The notes: generated by a model from the sequence alone, not told the origin. Numbered from the stretch's first letter, positions 7,261 to 16,759 are shown. The stretch is 64,000 nucleotides of DNA from Paenalcaligenes hominis_A (GCF_041359055.1 NZ_JBGJKZ010000001.1:62001-126000); one strand, 5' to 3'. Numbers and translations are program-made.

Positions 7261-8301
7261 ATGTTTCCTAAAAATACCTGGTATGTGGCTTGTACGCCCG
7301 ACGAGATTGAGCACAACCCCCTCGGGCGCACTATTTGTAATGAGAAAATAGCGTTTTTCAGAGGCAAAGAGGGTGTGGTCGCTGCCGTAGAGGATTTCTG
7401 TCCTCACCGAGGTGCAGCGTTATCAATGGGCTACGTCCAAGACGGTAATTTGGTGTGTGGTTATCATGGTCTGGTGATGGGCTGTGATGGCAGGGTCGTT
7501 TCTATGCCCATGCAACGAGTAGGCGGGTTCCCATGCGTAAAACACTACCCCGTCATTGAGCGCCATGGTTTTATTTGGGTTTGGCCAGGCGATGCTGAGT
7601 TAGCAGATAGCAATTTAATCCCGGACTTAGAGTGGGCGAATAGTTCTGACTGGGCGTTTGGCGGTGGTTTGTACCATGTCAAAAGCGACTATAGGTTAAT
7701 GATCGATAACCTGATGGACTTGACGCACGAGACCTATGTGCACGCGGACAGTATTGGTCAAGAGGAAATTGACGAGACCCCAGTTAAAACTGCTGTGGTA
7801 GATGGTGTAATACAAACTAGCCGGTACATGGAAGACATTGTTGCTCCTCCTTTTTGGCAAGCTGCAATGCAAGCCGCAGGCTTAGATCCCAATCAAAAAG
7901 TAGACCGCTGGCAAGTGTCCTGTTTCCATGCTCCTGCTCATGTATTAATTGATGTAGGAGTCGCTTTAGCTGGCACAGGAAAGCAAAATGCCCCTGCGGA
8001 GCAGCGTGTTCGTGCCACCGTAGTCGATTTCATGACACCTGAAACCGAAAATAGTCATTGGTATTTCTGGGGCATGGCTCGTAACTTTAAAGCTGATGAT
8101 GCAGATCTTACTGCTAGTATTCGTGATGGTCAGGGTAAAATCTTTGCCGAAGATTTAGCTATTCTTGAGGCACAACAAAAAAATCTTGAGTTGCATCCCG
8201 AACGTCGGTTGTTGATGCTAAATATTGATGCAGGTGGTGTACAAGCCCGTCGTCTTTTAGACAAATTAGTCGAACAAGAAAACACGTCTGCACAAGGTTA
8301 A
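7261..8301 (+). CDS. Rieske non-heme iron oxygenase, VanA-like O-demethylase subunit
   Basis: The 346-residue protein has the VanA length and order. An N-terminal Rieske domain has ligands Cys47, His49, Cys66 and His69 (CPHRG...CGYHG), and a catalytic domain has His156 and His161 in MDLTHETYVHAD. VanA-type enzymes remove methyl groups from methoxylated aromatic acids such as vanillate, giving formaldehyde. The reductase VanB is encoded next, with one base of overlap. The island downstream degrades 3-hydroxybenzoate through gentisate and not protocatechuate, so the substrate might be 3-methoxybenzoate instead of vanillate. That is an inference from context only. Confidence 0.85.
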   Translation: MFPKNTWYVACTPDEIEHNPLGRTICNEKIAFFRGKEGVVAAVEDFCPHRGAALSMGYVQDGNLVCGYHGLVMGCDGRVVSMPMQRVGGFPCVKHYPVIERHGFIWVWPGDAELADSNLIPDLEWANSSDWAFGGGLYHVKSDYRLMIDNLMDLTHETYVHADSIGQEEIDETPVKTAVVDGVIQTSRYMEDIVAPPFWQAAMQAAGLDPNQKVDRWQVSCFHAPAHVLIDVGVALAGTGKQNAPAEQRVRATVVDFMTPETENSHWYFWGMARNFKADDADLTASIRDGQGKIFAEDLAILEAQQKNLELHPERRLLMLNIDAGGVQARRLLDKLVEQENTSAQG

Positions 8302-9266
8302 TGGTTATGAGCGAAACACTAGAAGTGGTTGTACACCAACGTCGCCACGAAGCCGAGGGCATTCTTTGTCTAGAGTTACACCCTGTGCATACTGATTCGC
8401 TACCTGCGTTTACGGCTGGTGCGCACATTGACGTGCATATTCCTGTAGTGGAAATGGTGCGCCAGTATTCCTTAGTGAATGATCCACGTGAAACAAATCG
8501 CTATGTTATAGCGGTGCAGTTAGATCCTGAGTCCAGAGGTGGCTCTGTGGGCATTCATCACTATGTTCAAGAGGGGCAACGACTACAAATTAGTGTGCCA
8601 CGAAATCATTTTGAGCTAGTGGATGCGCCTGATCTTATGTTAATTGCGGGTGGTATAGGTATTACACCGCTTTTGGCAATGGCTCAGCAGCTGCATCAGC
8701 AAAATACAAATTTTAATTTGCATTATGTGACACGCTCTCAGGCTAGGATGGCATTTTATGAGGTATTACGTGCTAGCCCATTTGCGGACAAGGTGCATTT
8801 TTATTTTAGCGATGATCCTGAAAGCGCTTTATCCGTACCACAATTATTACAGTCGGTTTCTACTACAACACATGTGTATGTTTGTGGCCCCAACTCGTTG
8901 ATTCAAGCAGTTAGCGAACAAGCCAGCGAGAATCAAATCGAGCCCGAGCGCGTACACAGAGAATATTTTCACAATGAGGTGGTGCTTGATCAAGGTGCAG
9001 CGTCATTCGAGGTTCGCATCGCTAGCTCGGGTCAGTGCTTTACTGTTGAAGCCGATCAAACAATTAGTCAGGTTCTTGAAGCGAACGGGGTGTTTGTACC
9101 GGTTTCGTGTGAAGAGGGGGTATGCGGCACATGCTTAACTAGCGTATTAGAGGGGGAAATCAATCATCAAGACGTATACTTGACTGATGAAGAAAAAGCC
9201 GCGAATAATCAGATGGCTGTGTGTTGTTCGCGCGCGCGCAGTGCTTATTTGGTTTTAGATTTGTAA
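8301..9266 (+). CDS. VanB-like oxygenase reductase (FMN, NAD, 2Fe-2S)
   Basis: The 321-residue protein has the phthalate-dioxygenase-reductase order: flavin domain first (RQYSLVNDP flavin motif), then the NAD domain (LIAGGIGITPLLAMA and VYVCGPNSLI), then a C-terminal plant-type 2Fe-2S domain (SCEEGVCGTC, fourth Cys in MAVCCSRA). This differs from the reductase at 1437, whose 2Fe-2S domain is N-terminal. It feeds electrons from NADH to the Rieske subunit encoded upstream. The ATG at 8301 overlaps the upstream stop and a second in-frame ATG lies at 8307; either could be used. Translation is likely coupled to that of the oxygenase. Confidence 0.87.
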   Translation: MVMSETLEVVVHQRRHEAEGILCLELHPVHTDSLPAFTAGAHIDVHIPVVEMVRQYSLVNDPRETNRYVIAVQLDPESRGGSVGIHHYVQEGQRLQISVPRNHFELVDAPDLMLIAGGIGITPLLAMAQQLHQQNTNFNLHYVTRSQARMAFYEVLRASPFADKVHFYFSDDPESALSVPQLLQSVSTTTHVYVCGPNSLIQAVSEQASENQIEPERVHREYFHNEVVLDQGAASFEVRIASSGQCFTVEADQTISQVLEANGVFVPVSCEEGVCGTCLTSVLEGEINHQDVYLTDEEKAANNQMAVCCSRARSAYLVLDL

Positions 9267-9292
9267 ATCCCCGTGGGGAGAGGAGAACTCAC

Positions 9293-10492
9293 ATGACGAA
9301 ATTGTTTGATCAGCGTAGACGCCAAGTTGTGCTGACTGGGGCAGCTTTAGCAGCAACGAGCAGTATGTTGCCGCTAGCTAGTTTTGCAGCCACTAAAGAT
9401 CCAGTGAAAATAGGGGTAATTATTTCCATGTCGGGGCAGTTTGCCTCTACTGGAAAACAAGTAGCCGCTGCTATAGAGCTATATCAAAAACAACATGGCA
9501 CCACAGTAGCTGGGCGTGAGGTGCAAGTTATTGTGCGTGACGATGGGGGCGTTGCTCCAGATGCCACACGCCGTATTGCACAGGAAATGGTAACGCGCGA
9601 CAAGGTTGATGTGTTGGCCGGTTTTGCTTTAACACCCTTGGCTTATGCTGCAGCGCCTATTGCGACTCAGTCCAAAACTCCAATGGTAGTTATGGCGGCA
9701 GCTACCTCTGCCGTAGTAGAGCGTTCGCCTTTTATCGTGCGCACAGGTTTTACTTTACCCCAGGTTACCCAACCTTTAAGCGAGTGGGCATCTCAACAAG
9801 GCTTAAAGAAAGCCATGACCTTTGTTAGCGATTATGGTCCAGGTATTGATGCTGAAAAAGTTTTTGTGAAAAACTTTGTGGATTCAGGCGGAGAAATTCT
9901 TGAAAGTATCCGTGCTCCTTTAATGAACCCCGATTACTCGCCCTTTTTAAAGCGTGTAAAAGACAGCAAGCCTGAAGCGCTATTTGTTTTTGTGCCTGCA
10001 GGCGAGGGTGCTGCATTTATTAAGCAGTTCCACGAGCGAGGTTTAGCAAATGACGGGATTCAGCTCATCTGTACAGGCGATGTATTAGACGATGATCTAA
10101 TGGGCAGTATTGGTGATGTAGCGCTGGGCGTAGTCAGTAGCCATCACTACTCAGCTGCTCATGACTCAGAGAAAAACAAACAGTATGTGAAAGAGTTCCA
10201 AGAACTCACAGGAGGCTCAAGACCCAACTTCCATTCTGTAGGGGCCTACGATGGCATACATCTTATTTATCAAGCCTTAGAAAAAACAGGGGGTGATAGT
10301 ACTGGCCCTGCTTTGCTAGAGGCAATGAAAGGTTTGTCATGGGAAAGTGTACGAGGCCCGATTTCTATTGACCCAGAAACGCGTGATGTGGTGCAAAACG
10401 TCTACATCCGTCGTGGTGAAAAAATAGGTGATCAGGTTTGGAACGTGGAGTTTGATCAAATTGATCAGGTCAAAGACCCCGGCGTAGAGTAA
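9293..10492 (+). CDS. ABC transporter substrate-binding protein (branched-chain amino acid / aromatic type)
   Basis: A 399-residue periplasmic binding protein of the Leu/Ile/Val (Peripla_BP_6) class. The N-terminus has an arginine-rich run, RRRQVVLTG, then a hydrophobic core ending near ASFAA. It is compatible with a Tat or Sec signal. The mature part begins KDPVKIGVIISMSGQFASTGK, typical of the family. The start is at 9293 because GGAGAGGAG lies directly upstream; a longer reading would run into vanB. It follows the demethylase genes within 26 bases and precedes two permeases and two ATPases. A likely ligand is therefore an aromatic acid, as known for several LivK-like proteins in such islands. 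Confidence 0.87.
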   Translation: MTKLFDQRRRQVVLTGAALAATSSMLPLASFAATKDPVKIGVIISMSGQFASTGKQVAAAIELYQKQHGTTVAGREVQVIVRDDGGVAPDATRRIAQEMVTRDKVDVLAGFALTPLAYAAAPIATQSKTPMVVMAAATSAVVERSPFIVRTGFTLPQVTQPLSEWASQQGLKKAMTFVSDYGPGIDAEKVFVKNFVDSGGEILESIRAPLMNPDYSPFLKRVKDSKPEALFVFVPAGEGAAFIKQFHERGLANDGIQLICTGDVLDDDLMGSIGDVALGVVSSHHYSAAHDSEKNKQYVKEFQELTGGSRPNFHSVGAYDGIHLIYQALEKTGGDSTGPALLEAMKGLSWESVRGPISIDPETRDVVQNVYIRRGEKIGDQVWNVEFDQIDQVKDPGVE

Positions 10493-10506
10493 TAAAAATA
10501 AAAAAT

Positions 10507-10530
10507 AACAGCAGGCTTCAGCCTGCTGTT
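10507..10530 (+). other. Intercistronic stem-loop between binding protein and permease genes
   Basis: AACAGCAGGCT and AGCCTGCTGTT are perfect 11-base inverted repeats separated by two bases, with only three T after. Such hairpins commonly stabilise the upstream message or cause partial termination. This would give more binding protein than permease. Confidence 0.75.
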
Positions 10531-10584
10531 TGTGCTGAGCATGAAAGAAATAATTATGGTTTTTGATAACAAAGAGGCTCAACC

Positions 10585-11451
10585 ATGCTGATGAATTTGG
10601 CCGGTGTGCTGTTTGATGGGGTTGCCTATGGCAGCCTGTTGTTTTTAATGAGTGTGGGCCTATCGGTCACCATGGGGCTAATGAACTTTGTGAACTTGGC
10701 TCATGGTGCGTTTGCCATGATTGGTGGTTATGTATTTATCCAGCTTTTAAGTGTATTGGGGGTCCCTTTTTTATTAGCTCTAGTTCTTGTGTTTATTGCA
10801 GCAGCAGCCATCGGCTGGGTGCTAGAGCGAGCGCTGTACCAACGCCTATACCAAGCCACACCATTAGACCAAGTGTTGTTTTCAATAGGTCTAACGTTTA
10901 TGGCAGTGGCAATGGCCACCTTTGTTTGGGGGCCTACGCAACGCTCTGTACAGTTGCCCGAATGGCTAACAGGGCAGTTACAGTTCGCAGGCCTTAGTGT
11001 AGGGGTGTACCGAGTCTTTTTGATTCTAGTCGTGTGCGTTATTACGTTGGCGTTATGGCTTCTTATAGAGCGCACTCGGTTTGGTGCCAAGATACGTGCC
11101 TCTGTTGATAATCAGGTTGCAGCTAAAGGGCTAGGCATTAACGTGCATCAGGTGTTTAGTCTTACTTTTGCACTGGGCTCTGGTTTGGGAGGTTTAGGCG
11201 GTGCATTGGGCGTGGATGTATTAGGTTTGGATCCCAGTTTCCCATTGAAGTACATGGTGTATTTCCTCATTGTGGTGGCTGTGGGTGGCGCAGGCACCAT
11301 ACGAGGGCCATTAGTCGCCGCTTTGGTACTGGGGGTATTTGATGTGGCGGGTAAGTATTACGCTCCAAATATAGGTGCCTTTATGATTTACGGTTTGATG
11401 GTGGTTTTGTTGTTGTTATTCCCGCGTGGATTGCTTGTAAGACGGAGCTAA
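10585..11451 (+). CDS. ABC transporter permease, LivH type
   Basis: This 288-residue inner-membrane protein has the LivH pattern, about eight hydrophobic segments. The N-terminal GVAYGSLLFLMSVGLSVTMG, LMNFVNLAHGAFAMIGGYV and the later GAGTIRGPLVAALVLGVFD are conserved in this permease class. It would form one half of the translocation pore for the binding protein encoded upstream. Translation starts at the ATG at 10585, after an AGAGG motif. The 92-base gap before it carries a strong hairpin. The stop lies one base before the next permease start. Confidence 0.9.
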   Translation: MLMNLAGVLFDGVAYGSLLFLMSVGLSVTMGLMNFVNLAHGAFAMIGGYVFIQLLSVLGVPFLLALVLVFIAAAAIGWVLERALYQRLYQATPLDQVLFSIGLTFMAVAMATFVWGPTQRSVQLPEWLTGQLQFAGLSVGVYRVFLILVVCVITLALWLLIERTRFGAKIRASVDNQVAAKGLGINVHQVFSLTFALGSGLGGLGGALGVDVLGLDPSFPLKYMVYFLIVVAVGGAGTIRGPLVAALVLGVFDVAGKYYAPNIGAFMIYGLMVVLLLLFPRGLLVRRS

Positions 11452-11452
11452 G

Positions 11453-12442
11453 ATGAATACTTCTCTCAAAATCGCATCCGTTGCACGCGGTCATCGTGTA
11501 GGACGTCAAACCGCTGCGGTTGTGTTTTGGCTATTGCCATGGTTGGCTTTCTTTTTCGCGCCCGGGTATTTGCTGTTAGCTGTACAAGTCATGATTTTGG
11601 GTTTGTTTGCCTTGTCACTGGACTTATTGCTGGGCTATGCCGGAGTGGTGTCTTTAGGTCATGCCGCTTTTTTTGGCTTAGGTGCTTACAGTGCAGGTTT
11701 ACTTTCTATGCATGGGTGGGGCGAACCGTTATCAGGTCTGGCTGTTGGTGTAGCTATTGCCGCCGTAGCAGGGTGGATTAGTAGCTTTCTGGTGGTACGG
11801 GGCCAAGACCTAACCCGTTTAATGGTCACACTAGGCATGTGTTTAATGCTCTATGAGTTTGCTAATAAAGCCGTCAGTATTACAGGTGGCATCGATGGGT
11901 TGTGGGGCATTAGCATGAACCCTTTATTTGGTCTGTTTGAATTCGACCTCGAGGGTAAAACTGCTTTTGTTTATAGCTATGCGGTATTGCTAATAAGCTT
12001 TTTGCTATTGCAGCGTTTAGTCGGTTCAACGTTTGGTCTAAGCTTAATTGCCATTCGTGAAGGCGTGAACCGTATGCCCGCTATTGGCGTTTCAGTGCAA
12101 CAGCGGTTGCGTACCGTCTATACCATCAGTGCAGGGTTAGCAGGTTTAGCGGGCGCTTTAATGGCCCAAACAACCCAGTTCGTGGGCTTAGATGCGGTAA
12201 GTTTTCACCGGTCTGCCGATGTTTTGATTATGCTGGTTTTAGGCGGGGCTGGGCATTTATATGGGGCTTTGTTAGGTGCCAGTGTTTTTGTTCTGATCCA
12301 AGATAAAGTAGCCAGTATTAATCCTGTGTATTGGCAGTTTTGGATTGGTTTGTTGCTTGTCATTATTGTAATGGTAGGCCGCGGGGGCATAATCGGTGTG
12401 TATCAAAATTGGCGCGCTAAAAAAACAAAGGAACCACGATGA
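11453..12442 (+). CDS. ABC transporter permease, LivM type
   Basis: The 329-residue membrane protein is the LivM-type partner. Features seen are LDLLLGYAGVVSLGHAAFFGLGAYSAG near residues 53-80, the EGVNRMPAIGVSV cytoplasmic loop that contacts the ATPase, and the GGAGHLYGALLGASVFVL segment. The C-terminal tail is basic (NWRAKKTKEPR). It starts one base after the LivH-type gene and overlaps the ATPase gene by four bases (ATGA), so the transporter genes are translationally coupled. Confidence 0.9.
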   Translation: MNTSLKIASVARGHRVGRQTAAVVFWLLPWLAFFFAPGYLLLAVQVMILGLFALSLDLLLGYAGVVSLGHAAFFGLGAYSAGLLSMHGWGEPLSGLAVGVAIAAVAGWISSFLVVRGQDLTRLMVTLGMCLMLYEFANKAVSITGGIDGLWGISMNPLFGLFEFDLEGKTAFVYSYAVLLISFLLLQRLVGSTFGLSLIAIREGVNRMPAIGVSVQQRLRTVYTISAGLAGLAGALMAQTTQFVGLDAVSFHRSADVLIMLVLGGAGHLYGALLGASVFVLIQDKVASINPVYWQFWIGLLLVIIVMVGRGGIIGVYQNWRAKKTKEPR

Positions 12443-13188
12443 ACCACGATTTATATACCGAAAATTTAGGTAAAACATGGGGTTCGTTCCAGGCGAATGC
12501 GAACCTAAGTCTGCGCTTTAATGCCGGTGCGCGTCATGCCATTATTGGCCCTAATGGTGCTGGTAAAACCACTTTTATCAACCTCTTAACCGGTGTATTA
12601 AGCCCAACTACAGGCAGCGTGTTTTTAGGTGATCAAAATATTACGGCCCTGCCTCAATATCAACGAGTGCGCTTAGGTATGACACGCACCTTTCAAATTA
12701 ATACGTTGTTTGCGGGTTTAACTGTATTGGAGTCAGTGCTATTAGTCATTAGCGAACGCGATGGTTTACACCGTCATTGGTTTAAACCCGCTACGGCTCA
12801 TCATGCTGCCATCGAGGAAGCCATGGTGTTGTTGAATACTTTGCAGTTAGTAGACCAGGCGCATGAACTGACGCGATCCCTACCGTATGGCAAACAACGT
12901 TTACTAGAAATAGCGTTAGCGTTGGCAACCAAACCTAAAATCCTTTTATTGGATGAGCCAGCCGCAGGCATTCCCACCCAAGAAAGTGCAGAGCTTTTTG
13001 CTGTAATTGCCGCATTACCTAAAGACGTAACGGTGCTGTTTATCGAGCACGACATGAATTTAGTGTTCCAGTTTGCAGACTTTATTACGGTGCTGGTGGG
13101 CGGCCAATGTTTTGCCCAAGGCACGCCAGAGCAAATAGCCAATGACCCCAGAGTTAAAGAGGTTTACCTAGGAGAAAGCAATGTCTAA
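12439..13188 (+). CDS. ABC transporter ATP-binding protein, LivG type
   Basis: The 249-residue ATPase has Walker A GPNGAGKTT near residues 37-45 and Walker B KILLLDEPAAG. Its signature region is degenerate (SLPYGKQRLLEIALAL, where LSYGEQR is usual) but typical of LivG, and the H-loop His is in FIEHDMNLVF. It starts in a four-base overlap with the permease and overlaps the next ATPase by eight bases. It would power uptake together with the LivF-type subunit. Confidence 0.9.
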   Translation: MNHDLYTENLGKTWGSFQANANLSLRFNAGARHAIIGPNGAGKTTFINLLTGVLSPTTGSVFLGDQNITALPQYQRVRLGMTRTFQINTLFAGLTVLESVLLVISERDGLHRHWFKPATAHHAAIEEAMVLLNTLQLVDQAHELTRSLPYGKQRLLEIALALATKPKILLLDEPAAGIPTQESAELFAVIAALPKDVTVLFIEHDMNLVFQFADFITVLVGGQCFAQGTPEQIANDPRVKEVYLGESNV

Positions 13189-13879
13189 GCCTTGGCTAGA
13201 AGTGGAGTCATTGTGTGCCGGTTATGGTCAATCCCGTATTTTAGAGAACGTGTCGTTCACACTAGGAGAAGGGCAAAGTTTGGCTTTGCTAGGGCGTAAT
13301 GGGGTGGGTAAATCCACTTTGTTATTAAGCCTAATGGGTTTGAACACGCATCAAGGGGGGCGTATTAATTGGCAAGGCCGTTCTTTGTTGAATGTGCCCA
13401 CACATCAACGCGCCGAACTGGGTATAGGATGGGTGCCTCAAGAGCGTTTTATGTTTCCTTCACTAACGGTAGAAGAACATTTAACGGTGATTGCACGACC
13501 GGGACGCTGGAATTTGTCTACTATTTATCAGCTGTTCCCTCGTTTACAAGAACGAAGCCAAAACATGGGCAATCAATTGTCAGGAGGCGAGCAACAGATG
13601 GTAGCTATTGCCCGTGCCCTGATGTTGAATCCTACCCTGTTGTTATTAGATGAGCCCATGGAGGGCTTGGCCCCTATCATTGTACAAGAGCTGTTAGCCG
13701 TCATTAAACGACTCATTCAAGAGGAAGGGCTAACTGTCATTATGGTAGAGCAGCATGCCCGCATGACGTTGTCCATCACTGAACAGGCTTTGGTACTAGA
13801 TCGAGGTCAGCGTAGATACTACGGGGCTAGTGCCCCACTTTTAGCTAACCCAGACGAGCTAGAGCAGTTAATTTTTTAG
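13181..13879 (+). CDS. ABC transporter ATP-binding protein, LivF type
   Basis: The 232-residue ATPase has Walker A GRNGVGKSTLL, signature LSGGEQQMVAIARAL, Walker B TLLLLDEPMEGLAP and an H-loop His in MVEQHARMT. These are standard LivF features. It is the last gene of the ABC operon. No terminator with a plus-strand T-run follows; the hairpin at 13906 has its T-run on the minus strand. The two converging transcripts may therefore run into each other. Confidence 0.9.
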   Translation: MSKPWLEVESLCAGYGQSRILENVSFTLGEGQSLALLGRNGVGKSTLLLSLMGLNTHQGGRINWQGRSLLNVPTHQRAELGIGWVPQERFMFPSLTVEEHLTVIARPGRWNLSTIYQLFPRLQERSQNMGNQLSGGEQQMVAIARALMLNPTLLLLDEPMEGLAPIIVQELLAVIKRLIQEEGLTVIMVEQHARMTLSITEQALVLDRGQRRYYGASAPLLANPDELEQLIF

Positions 13880-13905
13880 TTATATCGACTAGATGTACAC
13901 ACAAT

Positions 13906-13935
13906 AAAAAAAGCCCCTAGGTTGAACCTAGGGGC
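13906..13935 (-). terminator. Terminator of the LysR-type regulator gene (copy 1 of a repeated terminator)
   Basis: GCCCCTAGGTT-G-AACCTAGGGGC is an 11-bp stem with a one-base centre. On the minus strand it is followed by seven T. A stretch of 38 bases (13903-13940) recurs at 21488-21525 with a single central change. Confidence 0.88.
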
Positions 13936-13942
13936 AAATCGT

Positions 13943-14899
13943 CTAGATGGTGTGATTGAAGTCGAATCGATCTTGGTATTGTTGGCTAACGTTACGTAGC
14001 GCTTGAATGGTTTGCTGTACCGCAAGACGAGTAGTGGCGTCTTTACGCCAAAACATCGATACCGACCCAAAGCCAGAAAGAGGTAAGTTGAGAATACTAA
14101 TGGCGTTTAATTGATGTAGGCGTTTAGCTGTACGAGCTGAGGCCACACTAATGTAATCACTATTATTTAATAAAGTGATATTCATTAAGGTGGAGTTGGA
14201 CTCAAGGTAATCATGAGGCAAAAACTGTTTATCAGCGACTAAAGCACGCTCTAAGTCGTGACGGATAGGCGTATTCTTAGGCCAAATAACCCAACGGTAT
14301 TGGGCAATATCTTGCCATTGTATGGTGGTCTGCTGCGCTAAAGGATGCTGTGGGCGCGCAATAAACTGTAGTGGCTCCATATACAAGGTTTCATACTCAA
14401 CATCGTCGTTGACTAGCTCTGGAGCGGAGCGGCCTACTACGATATCTAGCTCTTCGGCATACAGTTTTTTGATAAGTTGATCCATCGTTCCTTCTAGGAT
14501 AGAAACGCGAGTTTTAGGATGGGTACTGAGCAGCTCTAAGATAGCCATAGGTACTGTCTCTACGGTAGCTGCGCCTGTGCTCCCGACATTAACTAATCCG
14601 CTTCCCTCATGCTGACGCGCAAGCAGATCATCTCGGGTTAGATTGAGATTAGCCACAATCCGTCTTGCATGGTCAACCAATACCGCGCCATTTTCTGTAG
14701 GGCGTAGTCCTCGAGCATGACGCTCAAACAATACAAGTCCCATGTCTTCTTCGACTTCTTTTAACCAGCGCGATATACCAGGCTGCGTCATATTCAAGGC
14801 CTGAGCTGTGTGGCTAATATTTCCTGTCTGCGCTAAATGCAAAATAATTTCTAAATGACGTAAGCGCAGGCGGTGCGTCCAATCTGTTCCTATGATCAT
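13943..14899 (-). CDS. LysR-family transcriptional regulator of the gentisate cluster
   Basis: A 318-residue LysR-type regulator. The N-terminal winged helix-turn-helix is seen at about residues 12-70 (LRHLEIILHLAQTGNISHTAQALN, split here by the family's usual helix breaks). The effector domain follows, starting GLVNVGSTGAATVETVPMAI. It is divergent from the gentisate dioxygenase gene, with 112 bases between the two starts. That is the classic position for a LysR activator responding to a pathway intermediate. The intergenic part is AT-rich with a TACTAT hexamer and no good -35, consistent with an activator-dependent promoter. The effector is not known. Confidence 0.9.
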   Translation of the reverse strand: MIIGTDWTHRLRLRHLEIILHLAQTGNISHTAQALNMTQPGISRWLKEVEEDMGLVLFERHARGLRPTENGAVLVDHARRIVANLNLTRDDLLARQHEGSGLVNVGSTGAATVETVPMAILELLSTHPKTRVSILEGTMDQLIKKLYAEELDIVVGRSAPELVNDDVEYETLYMEPLQFIARPQHPLAQQTTIQWQDIAQYRWVIWPKNTPIRHDLERALVADKQFLPHDYLESNSTLMNITLLNNSDYISVASARTAKRLHQLNAISILNLPLSGFGSVSMFWRKDATTRLAVQQTIQALRNVSQQYQDRFDFNHTI

Positions 14900-15011
14900 T
14901 TTGGTATACCTATGCTGAAAATATAATTTTACCAGTCATACCTTGCAACGCATACTATAAAAAATAAAGAAATATTTATGTAAGCGTAAAGCCATAAGGA
15001 GGGTAGGCACG

Positions 15012-16040
15012 ATGCCATCAAGACAGGATTATTATGAGCAGCTAGCTAAAAAAAATTTGGCACCGTTGTGGCTGTCACTAAGCAACTTAGTGCCTGCACA
15101 ACCTCATCCCAAAGTGCTACCTACTTTGTGGAAGTATGAAGAGTTACGCCCTTATGTAATGCAAGCTGGAGAGCTCATTACGGCGGAAGAGGCGGTACGT
15201 CGCGTTTTGGTGTTAGAAAACCCTGGCTTAGTTGGAAAAGCCAGTATTACTTCAACGCTTTATGCAGGCTTACAGCTTATCTTACCTGGTGAAATTGCCC
15301 CCAGCCATCGTCATACCCAGTCTGCCCTACGTTTTGTAATGGAAGGCAAAGGGGCGTGGACAGCGGTTAATGGCGAACGGACTACGATGAGTCCGGGGGA
15401 TTTTATTATTACCCCGTCTTGGAAATGGCATGACCATGGCAACCCTAGACTTGAAGAAGGGGGCGAACCCGTTATTTGGCTTGATGGGTTAGACATTCCT
15501 TTATTAGTGCATTTAGATGCTGGTTTTGCTGAAAATTTAGGCCAGGCTACTCAGCCCATAGGGCGTCCTGAAGGGTTAAGTTTTGCTCAATTTGGGCACA
15601 ATATGGCACCTGTGCGGCATCAGGTTTCTGATCCAACTTCTCCCATTTTTAGTTACCCATACGAACGAACTCGTGAAGCCTTGGAGCAGCTCTATCGATT
15701 TGAGGCTTTGGACGAATGGGACGGCGCTAAATTGCAATACATCAACCCCATTACTGGGGGCTCTGCCATGCCTACGATGGCAACTTTTATGCAGTATTTA
15801 CCTAAAGGGTTTAAAGGGCGTACCTACAGAAGTACGGACGCCACGGTGTTTACCGTTGTGGAAGGAACTGGCGTGGCTTATATCGGTGATGCCATTTTTC
15901 CATTTACACCGCATGACGTATTTGTGGTGCCGTCCTGGAGCGCAGTGCGCTTAGAGGCCCAAGAAGAGGTTGTGCTTTTTAGTTATTCCGATCGTCCTGT
16001 ACAACAAGCGTTGAATTTGCATCGTGAGTTGCGTGAATAG
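15012..16040 (+). CDS. gtdA: Gentisate 1,2-dioxygenase
   Basis: The 342-residue bicupin matches gentisate 1,2-dioxygenase in length and motifs. The metal ligands His99 and His101 lie in APSHRHTQSALRF and a further His in TPSWKWHDHGNP (140-142). The C-terminal cupin (FKGRTYRSTDATVFTVVEG) has lost the full set of ligands, as usual. The enzyme opens gentisate between the carboxyl and the adjacent hydroxyl carbon to give maleylpyruvate. AAGGAGGG lies at 14996-15003, eight bases before the ATG. It heads a tight operon with the next three pathway enzymes. Confidence 0.93.
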   Translation: MPSRQDYYEQLAKKNLAPLWLSLSNLVPAQPHPKVLPTLWKYEELRPYVMQAGELITAEEAVRRVLVLENPGLVGKASITSTLYAGLQLILPGEIAPSHRHTQSALRFVMEGKGAWTAVNGERTTMSPGDFIITPSWKWHDHGNPRLEEGGEPVIWLDGLDIPLLVHLDAGFAENLGQATQPIGRPEGLSFAQFGHNMAPVRHQVSDPTSPIFSYPYERTREALEQLYRFEALDEWDGAKLQYINPITGGSAMPTMATFMQYLPKGFKGRTYRSTDATVFTVVEGTGVAYIGDAIFPFTPHDVFVVPSWSAVRLEAQEEVVLFSYSDRPVQQALNLHRELRE

Positions 16041-16060
16041 ATTTAAAACAGAGGAAAAAA

Positions 16061-16759
16061 ATGACTTATGTATTTACTCCCCCAGCTGTAGTTGCCGTTC
16101 CCGTTGTTAACAGCGATCAAAAAGTAGCCGTTCGTCGTGTGTATTGTGTAGGGCGAAACTATGCTGCTCATGCGGTTGAAATGGGATTTGATCCAAACCG
16201 TGAACCACCTTTTTTCTTTTGTAAGCCTGCGGATGCGGTGGTTCCTGTCGCAGAAGGTCAGATTTATACCTTTCCCTACCCATCAGAAACCAAAAACCTG
16301 CATTACGAAGCAGAGCTAGTGGCTGTGATTGGCAAGGCAGGCTCTAATATTGCCGTTGCTGATGCGCTTGATCATGTTTGGGGATATGCCGTTGGCTTAG
16401 ACATGACTCGTCGTGATTTACAGATGAGAATGCGCGAGATGGGACGTCCGTGGGAAATTGGGAAAGCATTTGATTACTCGGCTCCTATGGGTCCTATTTA
16501 TCCCGCTAATGAAATTGGTCATTTAGAGCAAGGGGCAATTTGGTTAACTGTAGATGGGGAAGATCGTCAGCGTAGCGATATTAATAAATTAATTTGGTCT
16601 GTAGCTGAAACCGTCGCTTACTTGTCTACTTTGTTTCATCTTGAGCCAGGCGACTTAATTTTTACAGGCACGCCAGAGGGGGTTGGCCCCGTAGAGCGTG
16701 GACAGCAAATGCGTGTAGGCATAGAGGGATTAGCTGATTTGATTGTAGACGTTAAGTAA
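16061..16759 (+). CDS. Fumarylpyruvate hydrolase (FAH family)
   Basis: The 232-residue protein is a fumarylacetoacetate-hydrolase-family enzyme. It has YCVGRNYAAHAVEMGF, LHYEAELVAVIGKAG (acidic metal ligands), GYAVGLDMTRRDLQ and the C-terminal FTGTPEGVGPVERG. In gentisate clusters this gene (nagK type) splits fumarylpyruvate to fumarate and pyruvate. Its place between gentisate dioxygenase and the isomerase supports that role. It starts 20 bases after the dioxygenase stop with GAGGAAAAA as the ribosome-binding site. Confidence 0.92.
   Translation: MTYVFTPPAVVAVPVVNSDQKVAVRRVYCVGRNYAAHAVEMGFDPNREPPFFFCKPADAVVPVAEGQIYTFPYPSETKNLHYEAELVAVIGKAGSNIAVADALDHVWGYAVGLDMTRRDLQMRMREMGRPWEIGKAFDYSAPMGPIYPANEIGHLEQGAIWLTVDGEDRQRSDINKLIWSVAETVAYLSTLFHLEPGDLIFTGTPEGVGPVERGQQMRVGIEGLADLIVDVK

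Noticed and set aside
13943..14899. LysR protein as the regulator of the VanAB-like genes
   Set aside because: It is divergent from gentisate dioxygenase and more than 5 kb from the demethylase; VanR proteins are GntR type. Control of the gentisate operon is the simpler reading.
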